Source of the DNA: JANNHK01 sp034408875
GTDB lineage: Bacteria > Actinomycetota > Acidimicrobiia > IMCC26256 > PALSA-610
Length of the DNA stretch: 9,978 bases
Direction of reading: 5' to 3'
Assembly (NCBI GenBank): GCA_034408875.1
Contig: JAWXCJ010000352.1
Location: 1-9,978, forward strand
Part shown: positions 1 through 6,550 of the stretch, one piece after another
Numbering within the stretch: the stretch's first letter is position 1
Layout: every line of letters begins with the position of its first letter
The notes under the pieces: model-generated
What the model saw: only the letters and a program-made list of their open reading frames with translations
What the model was told of the DNA's origin: nothing
Databases searched by the model: none
Program-made: the position numbers and the translations under genes

Positions 1-109
1 GGAGCGAAGGGAGCCATGAGAGCGAGTGCGGACGCAGTGAAGGCCCGCCGGCCGAAGGCCCCTCGGCCGGGAGCGAAGGGAGCCATGAGAGCGAGAGCGG
101 ACGCAGTGA
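1..109 (+). repeat. In-frame coding direct repeat inside rarA
   Basis: Bases 1-40 and 70-109 are copies of the same 40-bp unit, differing only at position 27 (T) versus 96 (A). The offset is 69 bp, exactly 23 codons, so both copies are read in the same rarA frame as SEGSHESE(C/S)GRSE. Between them lies an 8-bp inverted repeat. The unit shares a core (GGACGCAGTG, GGGAGCC, CATG) with the tandem array at 1305-1400 and loosely with 6522-6540. The array may extend left of the window. Confidence 0.85.
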
Positions 110-731
110 GATCACCCTCGCCGACGCGGAGGCCGCGCTCGCGTTGCGCAGTGTGCGCTACGGCGACGACGAGCACTACGACATCGTCTCCGCGTTCATC
201 AAGTCGCTCCGCGGCTCCGACCCCGACGCGGGCGTGTACTGGCTGGCGCGGATGCTCGAAGCGGGTGAGGACCCCCGGTTCATCGCCCGGCGCATGATCA
301 TCCTCGCCTCCGAAGACATCGGCATGGCCGACTCCAACGCCCTGCTCGTCGCCGACGCCGCGGCTCGAGCCGTCGAGTTCGTCGGCATGCCCGAAGCGCG
401 ACACAACCTTGCCCACGCCGTCATCTACCTGGCCCTCGCGCCCAAGTCGAACGCGGCGGCATCGGCGATCTGGCTGGCCACCGAGTTCGTCCAGAACCGC
501 CGGGTGGGTCCCGTGCCCATGCACCTGCGCGACGCGCACTACCGCGGGGCCAAGGTTCTTGGGCACGGCGAGGGGTACGTCTATCCTCACGCCGACCCGG
601 CCGGATGGGTGCCGCAGGAGCACCTTCCGCCCGAAGTGGCGGGGGAGCAGTTCTACACACCTGGTCCCCGAGACAGGGGTGTGGGTAACCGGGGCCGACC
701 GCAGGGAGAGACGACCAATGGAGACGAGTGA
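1..731 (+). CDS. rarA: RarA/MgsA AAA+ recombination factor, C-terminal part (5' end outside window)
   Basis: RarA (MgsA) is a clamp-loader-like AAA+ ATPase that acts at stalled replication forks. Only the part after the ATPase core is visible. Frame 3 is open from the first base, so the gene enters from the left. After a repetitive stretch come the end of the lid (EITLADAEAAL), the AAA-associated helical region (HYDIVSAFIKSLRGSDPDA, YWLARMLEAGEDPRFIARR, ASEDIGMAD) and the MgsA C-terminal tetramerisation domain (GMPEARHNLAHAVIYLALAPKSN, then PMHLRDAHYRGAK). The TTG at 144 is not a real start because it lies inside conserved sequence. The tail after FYTPGPRD differs from the usual charged C-terminal helix (ends GETTNGDE) and overlaps the next gene by 14 bp. 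In the usual protein the loop before EITL is short; here it carries repeat-derived SEGSHESE-type sequence. Identity is very secure; whether the ATPase half upstream is intact cannot be seen. Confidence 0.94.
   Translation, partial: SEGSHESECGRSEGPPAEGPSAGSEGSHESESGRSEITLADAEAALALRSVRYGDDEHYDIVSAFIKSLRGSDPDAGVYWLARMLEAGEDPRFIARRMIILASEDIGMADSNALLVADAAARAVEFVGMPEARHNLAHAVIYLALAPKSNAAASAIWLATEFVQNRRVGPVPMHLRDAHYRGAKVLGHGEGYVYPHADPAGWVPQEHLPPEVAGEQFYTPGPRDRGVGNRGRPQGETTNGDE
48..70. repeat. Inverted repeat between the two repeat copies
   Basis: CCGGCCGA (48-55) and TCGGCCGG (63-70) are perfect reverse complements around a 7-base loop, AGGCCCC. It lies inside the rarA reading frame, between the two 40-bp repeat copies. 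It may be part of a composite palindromic element; a terminator role is unlikely inside a gene and without a T run. Confidence 0.6.
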
Positions 732-1104
732 CGTCGTAGCCGTGGTCGGCGCCACTGTGGTCGCGATCTTGAGCGGCGCCCTCGTCTTCTCGTTGCTCGC
801 GCTCGCCCGAACGTTGCGGACGTTGCGCGAGACGGTCGACGCCCTGCGCACCGAGACGGTCGAGTTGCTCGACGCCGCCGCGCAGGCGGTCCACGACGCG
901 ACCGTCGAAGTCGATCGCGTCGACCGGCTCGTCAGTTCCGCCGAGCGCATCGACGGCGCGGTCGATTCTGCGTACCGCAAGTTGTCTTCGCCGATGGTGA
1001 AGGCGATGGCGTTCAGTACCGGCGTCTCGCGCGCCGCGCACCGCCTCCGCGCGGGCGAGTCACCGACCGAGGAACGCCGCCGCCGCCGATCGAAGGCCTC
1101 GTGA
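718..1104 (+). CDS. DUF948-like membrane-anchored protein
   Basis: A 128-residue protein of unknown function. Residues about 6-30 form one hydrophobic membrane segment (VVAVVGATVVAILSGALVF). A long helical, heptad-rich stretch follows (about 30-90), with many Thr, Val, Leu and acidic residues. The end is basic (EERRRRRSKAS). This layout and the position between rarA and alaS match the DUF948 family, a short membrane-tethered coiled coil common in actinobacteria. ATG at 718 is chosen because purine-rich AGGGAGAG lies just upstream and the hydrophobic segment follows at once; longer readings would run through rarA. It overlaps the rarA end by 14 bp and its stop overlaps the next start (TGATG), suggesting translational coupling. 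Confidence 0.82.
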   Translation: METSDVVAVVGATVVAILSGALVFSLLALARTLRTLRETVDALRTETVELLDAAAQAVHDATVEVDRVDRLVSSAERIDGAVDSAYRKLSSPMVKAMAFSTGVSRAAHRLRAGESPTEERRRRRSKAS

Positions 1105-1403
1105 TGTTCTTGTTTCGGCGGTTATTTTGGCTGATGGTCGGCTTCCTGCTCGGCCTGGGCTCCTCGTGGGTGGTGATGCGCCGGGTGCGGCGGGTTGCCG
1201 AGCGGTACGTCCCCTCCGAGGTCGTCGACCGCTGGGGCGGCACCGTGCGGGCGGCGATGCATGAGGGCAAGACGGCCATGCGCAGCCGGGAGGCGGAGCT
1301 CGCCGTGCGGACGCAGCGAAGCCACGGTGCGGACGCAGTGGAGCCATGGACGGCGCAGCGAGGGAGCCGTGGAGACGGACGGCGGAGTGAGGGAGCCGTG
1401 TGA
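1104..1403 (+). CDS. DUF6167-like small membrane protein with repeat-derived C-terminus
   Basis: A 99-residue protein of unknown function. Residues about 5-24 are a single membrane segment (RRLFWLMVGFLLGLGSSWVV), followed by a basic stretch and an amphipathic region ending at REAEL (residues 62-66). This outline (FRR-FW at the start, REAEL near the end) and the place just before alaS resemble actinobacterial DUF6167 proteins. In that family, as I recall it, the protein ends soon after REAEL. Here residues 68-99 are encoded by four tandem repeat units, so the tail is probably an accidental extension of the reading frame by the repeat. ATG 1104 overlaps the preceding TGA; GTG at 1101 is an alternative one codon earlier. 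Family assignment is from memory and moderate; the gene itself is likely real. Confidence 0.74.
   Translation: MFLFRRLFWLMVGFLLGLGSSWVVMRRVRRVAERYVPSEVVDRWGGTVRAAMHEGKTAMRSREAELAVRTQRSHGADAVEPWTAQRGSRGDGRRSEGAV
1305..1400 (+). repeat. Tandem repeat array at the end of the DUF6167-like gene
   Basis: Four imperfect tandem units lie end to end: 1305-1326 (22 bp), 1327-1348 (22 bp), 1349-1371 (23 bp) and 1372-1400 (29 bp). The shared core runs from GGACG(C/G)CAG through GAGCC to a terminal (A/G)(C/T)G. Units 1 and 2 differ at only four positions. Unit lengths are not multiples of three, so each copy is read in a different frame and gives unrelated peptides. The stop codon TGA directly follows the last unit. 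The core resembles the repeat in rarA at 1-109. Confidence 0.8.
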
Positions 1404-1433
1404 ACAGCGACGGCCGCGCGGGGTGTCCGGCAG

Positions 1434-1446
1434 TAGCCTGAATTCA
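1434..1446 (+). promoter_or_regulatory. Possible leaderless promoter of alaS (-10 TAGCCT)
   Basis: TAGCCT (1434-1439) fits the actinobacterial -10 pattern TANNNT and ends 6 bases before the alaS ATG. Transcription starting 6-7 bases downstream would begin at the A of the start codon. No purine-rich ribosome binding site lies in 1420-1445, which also fits a leaderless mRNA. No clear -35 box is visible, so this is tentative. Confidence 0.4.
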
Positions 1447-4040
1447 TGCCGGACCGCCCTACGACTGCCGACGAGCTCCGACGCGCCTACGTCGAGTTCT
1501 TCGCGGCCCGGGGTCACACGCCCGTCCCGTCGTTCAGCGTGATTCCGGTCGACAAGACCCTTCTGTTCACCGTCGCCGGCATGGTGCCGTTCAAGGGCTA
1601 CTTCACCGGCGACGAGACGCCGCCGTACCCGCGCGCGGTGTCAGTGCAGAAGTGCGTCCGGGCCGGCGGCAAGCACAACGACCTGGACGACATCGGGCGC
1701 ACCAACCGGCATTTCTCGTTCTTCGAGATGATGGGGAACTTCAGCTTCGGCGACTACTTCAAGGCCGACGCGATCCGGTTCTTGTGGGACTTCGTCACCG
1801 ACGTGCTGCAAGCCGATACGACCCGGCTGTGGGTCACGGTCCACGAGGAAGACGACGACGCCGAACGCATCTGGCGCGACGACATCGGGATGCCGGCCGA
1901 TCGCATACAACGCCTGGGCGAGGACAACTTCTGGCGCATGGGCGACACGGGGCCGTGTGGTCCGTCGTCGGAGCTCTTCTGGGACCTCGGCCCCGAACGC
2001 GGTCCGGAGGGCGGGCCCGCGACCGACAGCGACCGTTACATCGAGCTCGGAAACATCGTGTTCATGACGTTCGACCAGCGCGATGCCGAGACGCGTGTGC
2101 CGCTGCCGAAGCCCAGCATCGACTTCGGTGGCGGGCTCGAACGGTTCTTGATGATGCTGCAAGGAACGACGTCGATCTTCGACATCGACGTGTTCCGTCC
2201 GCTGATCGCGGCGGCAGAACGGGCTACCGGCGTGCGCTACGGCGACGGCGGCGAACGCGACGTCTCGCTGCGGATCCTCGGCGAACACGCCCGCACGATG
2301 ACGTTCATGGTCAGCGACGGTGTCAGGCCGTCGAACCAGGAGCGGGGGTACGTGCTCCGGCGCATCATTCGCCGGGCCGTGCGCCACGCGTACCTTCTCG
2401 GTGGACGCGACATCGTCACCCCGGCGTTGGTCGACGCCACGATCGAGAGCATGGGGAACGCGTATCCCGAGATCGTCGCGAACCACGAGATGATCGCGAC
2501 CGTCGTCCGGCGTGAGGAGGAGGCGTTTCGCGCCACGCTGCAACGCGGCGTCGACATGCTCGACGACCTTGTCGCGAGTGGCGACATCAGCGGCGAGGAC
2601 GCATTTTTCCTACACGACACGCTGGGTTTCCCGGTCGACCTGACCCGCGAGATTGCGGGGGAGCGGGGCCGGGCGGTTGACATCGAGGGGTTCGAGGCCC
2701 GCATGCGCGAACAGCGCGACCGCGGCCGCGCCGCGATCGACGCCTCGGCCGCGAAGGGCGGGCCGGTCGAGCTGTACCGCGCGCTGGTCGACGAGTACGG
2801 CCCGACCGAGTTCGTCGGCCGTGAGACGGCGGAGACGACGGCGAAGGTGCTGGCCGTGGTGGCCAACGGCCACGCGGTCGATGTCGTGCTCGACCGCACC
2901 CCGTTCTACGCAGAGTCGGGCGGCCAGGTCGGCGACACCGGGACGATCACGCTTTCCTCGGGCTCGGTGCTCGACGTGCGCGACACGCAGTACGGCCTTC
3001 CCGGCACACTTGTCGTGCACCAGGCGACGGTCCGCGAAGGGGAGATCGGTGAGGGTGACGAAGTCGTCGCCGCGATCGACATCCGCCGGCGCGATCGCAT
3101 TCGGCGCAACCACACCGCGACGCACGTGCTGCACTGGGCGCTGCGCGAGGTCCTCGGCACCCATGTGCGCCAAGCCGGATCACACGTCGATCCCGAGCGC
3201 TTGCGGTTCGACTTCAGCCATCACGAACCGGTCACACAGGACCAGATCACCGAAATCGAACGCCGCGCCAACGAGCTTGTCATCGCGGATCTGCCGGTGC
3301 GGCACTACGAAACGAGCAAGGCCGAGGCCGAACAGGCGGGCGCGATCGCGTTTTTCGGCGAGAAGTACGGCGAGGTCGTGCGGGTGCTCGAGGCCGGGCC
3401 CTCAGTCGAGTTGTGCGGGGGAACGCACGTGTCTGCGCTGGGGTTCATCGGGCCGATCAAAATCGTCAGCGAAGGTTCGATAGGTTCGAACCTCCGCCGC
3501 ATCGAAGCCATGACCGGCGACGGTGCGTTCGAATACATCGAGTTCGAGGAACAGTTGCTCCGGCGAGCCGGGGAGATGTTGCGGGCGACGCCGAAGGAGG
3601 TGCCCGACAAGGTGGAGCGCCTCGTCGAGCAGAACCGCGCCCTCCAGGACGAAATCAAACGGCTGAAGGCAAAGGAAGCGGCCGCGGCCGTCGGCGATCT
3701 CGCCGCTCTCGCGCACGGGGGTGTGCTCGTCGCGCGCCACGATGGGCTCGGCACCAACGAACTCAAGCAACTCGCGGTCGAGACACTGCGGACGATGGGC
3801 AGCGGTCTGGTCGCGCTCGTCGGTGCCAGCGACGGGAAACCTGCGTTCGCGGTCACGGTCAGCAAGGACCTGATCGAACGGGGCGCGTCCGCGAAGGACA
3901 TCGCGGGTTTCGCCGGTCCGCTGCTGGGGGGCGGCGCGGGCGGTGGCGCGGAAAGTGCGTTCGGTGGCGGCAAGAACGTCGGCGGGATCGACGCCGCCCT
4001 CGACGCACTTCGGGAGCAGGCAGACGCGTGGAGGCAGTGA
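1446..4040 (+). CDS. alaS: Alanine--tRNA ligase
   Basis: Charges tRNA-Ala with alanine in the cytosol and hydrolyses mischarged Ser/Gly-tRNA-Ala in its editing domain. At 864 residues it is full length for the family. The class II catalytic core is N-terminal: GHTPVPS near residue 25, RTNRHFSFFEMMGNFSFGDYF from residue 85, and IDFGGGLERF around 225-234. The editing domain has the zinc-type motif HTATH (H556, H560) with C657 and H661 in CGGTH, equivalent to the E. coli set at 564/568/666/670. The C-terminus has a coiled linker (about 710-750) and a DHHA1 domain with the glycine-rich GGGAGGGAESAFGGG. The motif around D226 reads DFGGGLER where many bacteria have DTGMGLER, a lineage-type variant retaining Asp, the last Gly, Glu and Arg. 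ATG 1446 begins the typical N-terminus. It overlaps ruvX, so it probably heads the alaS-ruvX-mltG-aroE transcript. Confidence 0.99.
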   Translation: MPDRPTTADELRRAYVEFFAARGHTPVPSFSVIPVDKTLLFTVAGMVPFKGYFTGDETPPYPRAVSVQKCVRAGGKHNDLDDIGRTNRHFSFFEMMGNFSFGDYFKADAIRFLWDFVTDVLQADTTRLWVTVHEEDDDAERIWRDDIGMPADRIQRLGEDNFWRMGDTGPCGPSSELFWDLGPERGPEGGPATDSDRYIELGNIVFMTFDQRDAETRVPLPKPSIDFGGGLERFLMMLQGTTSIFDIDVFRPLIAAAERATGVRYGDGGERDVSLRILGEHARTMTFMVSDGVRPSNQERGYVLRRIIRRAVRHAYLLGGRDIVTPALVDATIESMGNAYPEIVANHEMIATVVRREEEAFRATLQRGVDMLDDLVASGDISGEDAFFLHDTLGFPVDLTREIAGERGRAVDIEGFEARMREQRDRGRAAIDASAAKGGPVELYRALVDEYGPTEFVGRETAETTAKVLAVVANGHAVDVVLDRTPFYAESGGQVGDTGTITLSSGSVLDVRDTQYGLPGTLVVHQATVREGEIGEGDEVVAAIDIRRRDRIRRNHTATHVLHWALREVLGTHVRQAGSHVDPERLRFDFSHHEPVTQDQITEIERRANELVIADLPVRHYETSKAEAEQAGAIAFFGEKYGEVVRVLEAGPSVELCGGTHVSALGFIGPIKIVSEGSIGSNLRRIEAMTGDGAFEYIEFEEQLLRRAGEMLRATPKEVPDKVERLVEQNRALQDEIKRLKAKEAAAAVGDLAALAHGGVLVARHDGLGTNELKQLAVETLRTMGSGLVALVGASDGKPAFAVTVSKDLIERGASAKDIAGFAGPLLGGGAGGGAESAFGGGKNVGGIDAALDALREQADAWRQ

Positions 4041-4486
4041 TCGCGCGGACGGGGCGCGTCCTCGGCGTCGATCTCGGAGCCCGCCGCATCGGCTTGGCGC
4101 TCTCCGATCCCGGGCGCGTCGTCGCGTCACCACACGAGGTGCTGACGCGCGCGAAGGACGCCGACACTGATCGCCGCGCGATCGTCGCCATGGCCCGCGA
4201 GGAAGGCGCCGCGACGATCGTCGTCGGGTTACCGCTCTCACTTTCGGGCGAGGACGGTCCCGCCGCGGTCGCAGCGCGCGCCGAGGTCGAAGCCCTGCGC
4301 CTGGTCGCCGGCGCCGACATCGAGGTGGTGCTGCACGACGAGCGGTTCACGACGGTTGTCGCCGAGCGCGTACTGATCGAAGCCAAGATGCGCCGCGACG
4401 CGCGCCGACGCGTCGTCGACAAGGTCGCGGCGGCGGTCATGCTCCAGTCGTGGCTGGACGGCGCCCGGTCGAGGGACGCGGAATGA
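4028..4486 (+). CDS. ruvX: RuvX/YqgF family putative Holliday junction resolvase / pre-16S rRNA nuclease
   Basis: A small RNase H-fold nuclease of the YqgF family. It is annotated as a Holliday junction resolvase; in E. coli it is also implicated in 16S rRNA 5' end maturation. With a GTG 4028 start it is 152 residues. Conserved pieces are LGVDLGARRIGLALSD (catalytic D15), IVVGLPLSLSGEDGPAA (65-80), LHDERFTT (E105; DERLTT is more usual) and VVDKVAAAVMLQSWL (D131). Start choice: GTG 4028 has GGGAG 11 bases upstream; GTG 4037 would form a GTGA overlap with the alaS stop, but GGAGG then sits only 2 bases from it. Either way translation is coupled to alaS, and the end overlaps mltG by 4 bp (ATGA). 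Position between alaS and mltG is the usual actinobacterial order. Confidence 0.96.
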   Translation: MEAVIARTGRVLGVDLGARRIGLALSDPGRVVASPHEVLTRAKDADTDRRAIVAMAREEGAATIVVGLPLSLSGEDGPAAVAARAEVEALRLVAGADIEVVLHDERFTTVVAERVLIEAKMRRDARRRVVDKVAAAVMLQSWLDGARSRDAE

Positions 4487-5562
4487 CAATTCACGACGTC
4501 TACGTCGAGACGGACGAACGACCATCGCGGCGCCGCCGCAGTCGGCCGCGGGTGTGGCTGGTCGTCCTCGTGCTGGTGGTGTTGCCGCTCGCGTTCCTCA
4601 CCGCCGGGGGGCTGTGGTTCATGGGGCAGCTCGATCCTCCCGGTGCGCCCGGCGACGAGCTCGAGGTCCGCGTCGCCGGCGGGTGGAGCGTCACGCGCAT
4701 CGGCGAGGAGTTGGCCGACCGCGACGTCATCGGCTCGCCGTTCGTGTTCTCGGTGTACTCACGGCTCAACGGCCAGACCGACTTCCAGGCGGGGACGTAC
4801 GATCTGCGCCAGGACATGGGTGTGCGTGATGCGGTCGAAGCGCTCGAAGCCGGACCCCGCATCGACTATCTCGAGCTGGCGGTGCCACCCGGCAAATGGA
4901 TCCTCGAGGTCGCGGAGCTGGTCGGCGACGTACCGGAACGCAGCGAAGAGGAATTTCTGCAGGCGACGCGGAACGGATCGGCGCGGTCCAAATACCTCCC
5001 GCCGGGCGCGCCGCCGAACCTCGAGGGCCTGCTCTGGCCCGACACCTACCAAGTGTCCGAGACCGACGACGAGATCGCGATCCTCGCTGAAATGGTCGCC
5101 CTGTTCGACGAGCGCGCCGACGCGCTCGGGCTCGCAACCGCGACAACCGAAGGCCGAACCCCGTACGAGATCATCACCGTGGCGTCGCTCATCGAGGCGG
5201 AAGCCAAGGTCGATGCCGACCGACCGTTGATTGCGTCGGTGATCTACAACCGACTGCGCGCGGAGATGCCGCTCCAGATCGACGCGTCGCTGCTGTACGC
5301 GAGCGGTGATCCTGCGAAGCAGTCGATCACCGAAGCCGACCAGCAGGCGCCCGGGCCGTTCAACACGTACGTGAACGTTGGGCTGCCGCCGACGCCAATA
5401 GGTTCCGTGAGCGAGGCGTCGCTGATCGCGGCGATGCAGCCCGCCCAGTCCGAGTTCCTCTTCTACGTCATCGCGGGTGACGACGGCCACCACGCGTTCG
5501 CCGAGGACTTCGACCGGCACCAGGAGAACATCGAGGCCGCCCGCGCCGCGGGGCTGCTGTGA
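4483..5562 (+). CDS. mltG: Endolytic murein transglycosylase MltG (YceG family)
   Basis: Cuts nascent glycan strands within peptidoglycan, next to the membrane, and is thought to set strand length. 359 residues. A charged cytosolic N-terminus (residues 1-22, RPSRRRRSRPR) precedes one membrane segment (about 24-47), so the catalytic part is extracytoplasmic. Residues about 60-125 fit the LysM-like subdomain (VAGGWSVTRIGEELADRDVI). The catalytic domain has ASLIEAEAK with the expected catalytic glutamate at E238, then VIYNRLRAEMPLQIDASLLY, PFNTYVNVGLPPTPIG and a DGHHAF segment. The usual Asn-Pro-Gly after the PPxPI turn is replaced by GSVSE. ATG 4483 overlaps the ruvX stop; an in-frame GTG at 4450 lies inside ruvX and would add 11 non-conserved residues. 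The gene also overlaps aroE by 4 bp. Confidence 0.96.
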   Translation: MTIHDVYVETDERPSRRRRSRPRVWLVVLVLVVLPLAFLTAGGLWFMGQLDPPGAPGDELEVRVAGGWSVTRIGEELADRDVIGSPFVFSVYSRLNGQTDFQAGTYDLRQDMGVRDAVEALEAGPRIDYLELAVPPGKWILEVAELVGDVPERSEEEFLQATRNGSARSKYLPPGAPPNLEGLLWPDTYQVSETDDEIAILAEMVALFDERADALGLATATTEGRTPYEIITVASLIEAEAKVDADRPLIASVIYNRLRAEMPLQIDASLLYASGDPAKQSITEADQQAPGPFNTYVNVGLPPTPIGSVSEASLIAAMQPAQSEFLFYVIAGDDGHHAFAEDFDRHQENIEAARAAGLL

Positions 5563-6386
5563 GCCGGATCAGTTCCACGACGCGGGTCGCCGCGGTCATC
5601 GGCGACCCGGTACGCCATTCGCTTTCGCCCGCGCTCCACAACGCCGCGTACGAGGCGCTCGGACTCGACTGGGTGTACGTGGCGTTCGAGGTGCCCGCGG
5701 GCCACGCTCCCGCGGCGCTCGCCGCGGTTCGCGCGCTTGATCTCGTCGGCCTGTCGGTGACGATGCCGCACAAGACGGCGGTCGCCACCGCGTGCGACGA
5801 GTTGAGTGACGACGCGGCGGCGCTGCACAGTGCGAACACCGTGACGCACGCGCCCGACGGGCGCCTGCGGGGCGACTCGACCGACGGCGAGGGGTTCGTC
5901 CGTTCGCTACGCGCGGCCGGTATGGATCCGGCCGGGATGCAGGTGCTGCTGTTGGGTGCCGGGGGCGCCGCCCGCGCCGTCGCACTTGCGCTCCACCGCG
6001 CCGATGCGCAGGTGTGCGTCTCGGCGCGCCGCCCACGCGCCGCGCTCGGGGTTCCGCACACGACGCCCTTGCCGTGGGCCGAGCGCGATGCCGTCGCCGG
6101 CACCGTCGATCTCGTCGTCAACGCGACGCCGCTCGGAATGGGTGACAACGAGGAAGTCGTCGTGACGCCGAGCGCGGGAGTCGCCGTCGCCGACCTCGTG
6201 TACCACCCGCTCGACACTCCGCTGCTGCGGGCGGCGCGGGCGGTCGGTGCGCCGACCGTCGACGGCCTCGGCATGCTCGTACAACAGGCCGCACTGCAAG
6301 TCGAGATGTGGGCAGGTGTGCCTGCCCCGGTCGATGTCATGCGCAACGCGGCGCGGGCACTCCTCTCTCGAACCCCGGACGCATAG
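5559..6386 (+). CDS. aroE: Shikimate dehydrogenase
   Basis: NADPH-dependent reduction of 3-dehydroshikimate to shikimate, step four of chorismate and aromatic amino acid synthesis, in the cytosol. 275 residues, normal length. The substrate domain shows GDPVRHSLSPALHNAAY (S21 and S23 expected to bind substrate), VTMPHKTA with catalytic K72, HSANTV (N93) and GDSTDGEGF with D109 of the Lys-Asp pair. The cofactor domain has LLGAGGAARAVALAL (glycine loop from G133), VVNATPLGM, DLVYHPLDTPLL and DGLGMLVQQAA. Where the NADP specificity loop usually reads NRTxxR, this protein reads SARRPR; the arginines could still hold the 2'-phosphate, so cofactor choice is inferred. GTG 5559 overlaps the mltG stop by 4 bp and no other start fits. 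It is the last gene of the tightly packed alaS unit. Confidence 0.97.
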   Translation: MSRISSTTRVAAVIGDPVRHSLSPALHNAAYEALGLDWVYVAFEVPAGHAPAALAAVRALDLVGLSVTMPHKTAVATACDELSDDAAALHSANTVTHAPDGRLRGDSTDGEGFVRSLRAAGMDPAGMQVLLLGAGGAARAVALALHRADAQVCVSARRPRAALGVPHTTPLPWAERDAVAGTVDLVVNATPLGMGDNEEVVVTPSAGVAVADLVYHPLDTPLLRAARAVGAPTVDGLGMLVQQAALQVEMWAGVPAPVDVMRNAARALLSRTPDA

Positions 6387-6550
6387 TGGGCATTTGTCCG
6401 AAATAGTCGAGACCCGGATGGTGCGTTCGTTCGCGCGCCAGCGGCCGTCTCGGCCGTCGGCCTCGTCCTGGGCTCAACTTCTCACCCCGGTTCCGCCGAT
6501 GCCCTAGACGCGGTTGGTTGGGAACGAAGTGAGCCAACGGGGGGAAAGCC
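6387..6550. other. Gap between aroE and the DUF4388 gene
   Basis: No gene is supported in these 164 bases. CGGCCG (6442-6447) and CGGCCG (6451-6456) can form a 6-bp stem around TCT, a possible but weak terminator with no T run. TCAAC at 6474-6478 and GCCGATGC at 6495-6502 are a poor match to sigma-28-type promoter elements (6 of 8 in the -10, spacing slightly long). Bases 6522-6540 resemble the repeat in rarA. GGGGGG at 6539-6544 is the likely ribosome binding site for the next gene, 6 bases before its GTG. Confidence 0.5.
6522..6540 (+). repeat. Possible degenerate third copy of the repeat core
   Basis: These 19 bases match the segment GAGCGAAGGGAGCCATGAG of the rarA repeat (bases 2-20) at 14 positions. 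The copy lies directly before the DUF4388 ribosome binding site. On its own a match this short could be chance. Confidence 0.35.

Noticed and set aside
1..109. CRISPR-like repeat-spacer arrangement
   Set aside because: Only two copies, spacing of 29 bases occupied by a palindrome, and translated in frame within rarA; no cas genes nearby.
144..731. TTG at 144 as the true start of a short gene
   Set aside because: Conserved RarA sequence (EITLADAEAAL) lies upstream of it in the same open frame, so the gene is a 5'-truncated rarA.
1641..2543. Long minus-strand open frame (300 codons) inside alaS
   Set aside because: Antisense shadow of a very GC-rich conserved gene; the alaS frame explains the sequence completely.
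3473..3493. Palindrome AGGTTCGAACCT with an adjacent AGGTTCGA copy in alaS
   Set aside because: It encodes the conserved segment GSIGSNLRRIEA of AlaS; the palindrome is probably a by-product of codon choice.
4450..4482. GTG 4450 as start of mltG
   Set aside because: The added 11 residues lie within ruvX and are not conserved; ATG 4483 gives the standard ATGA overlap.
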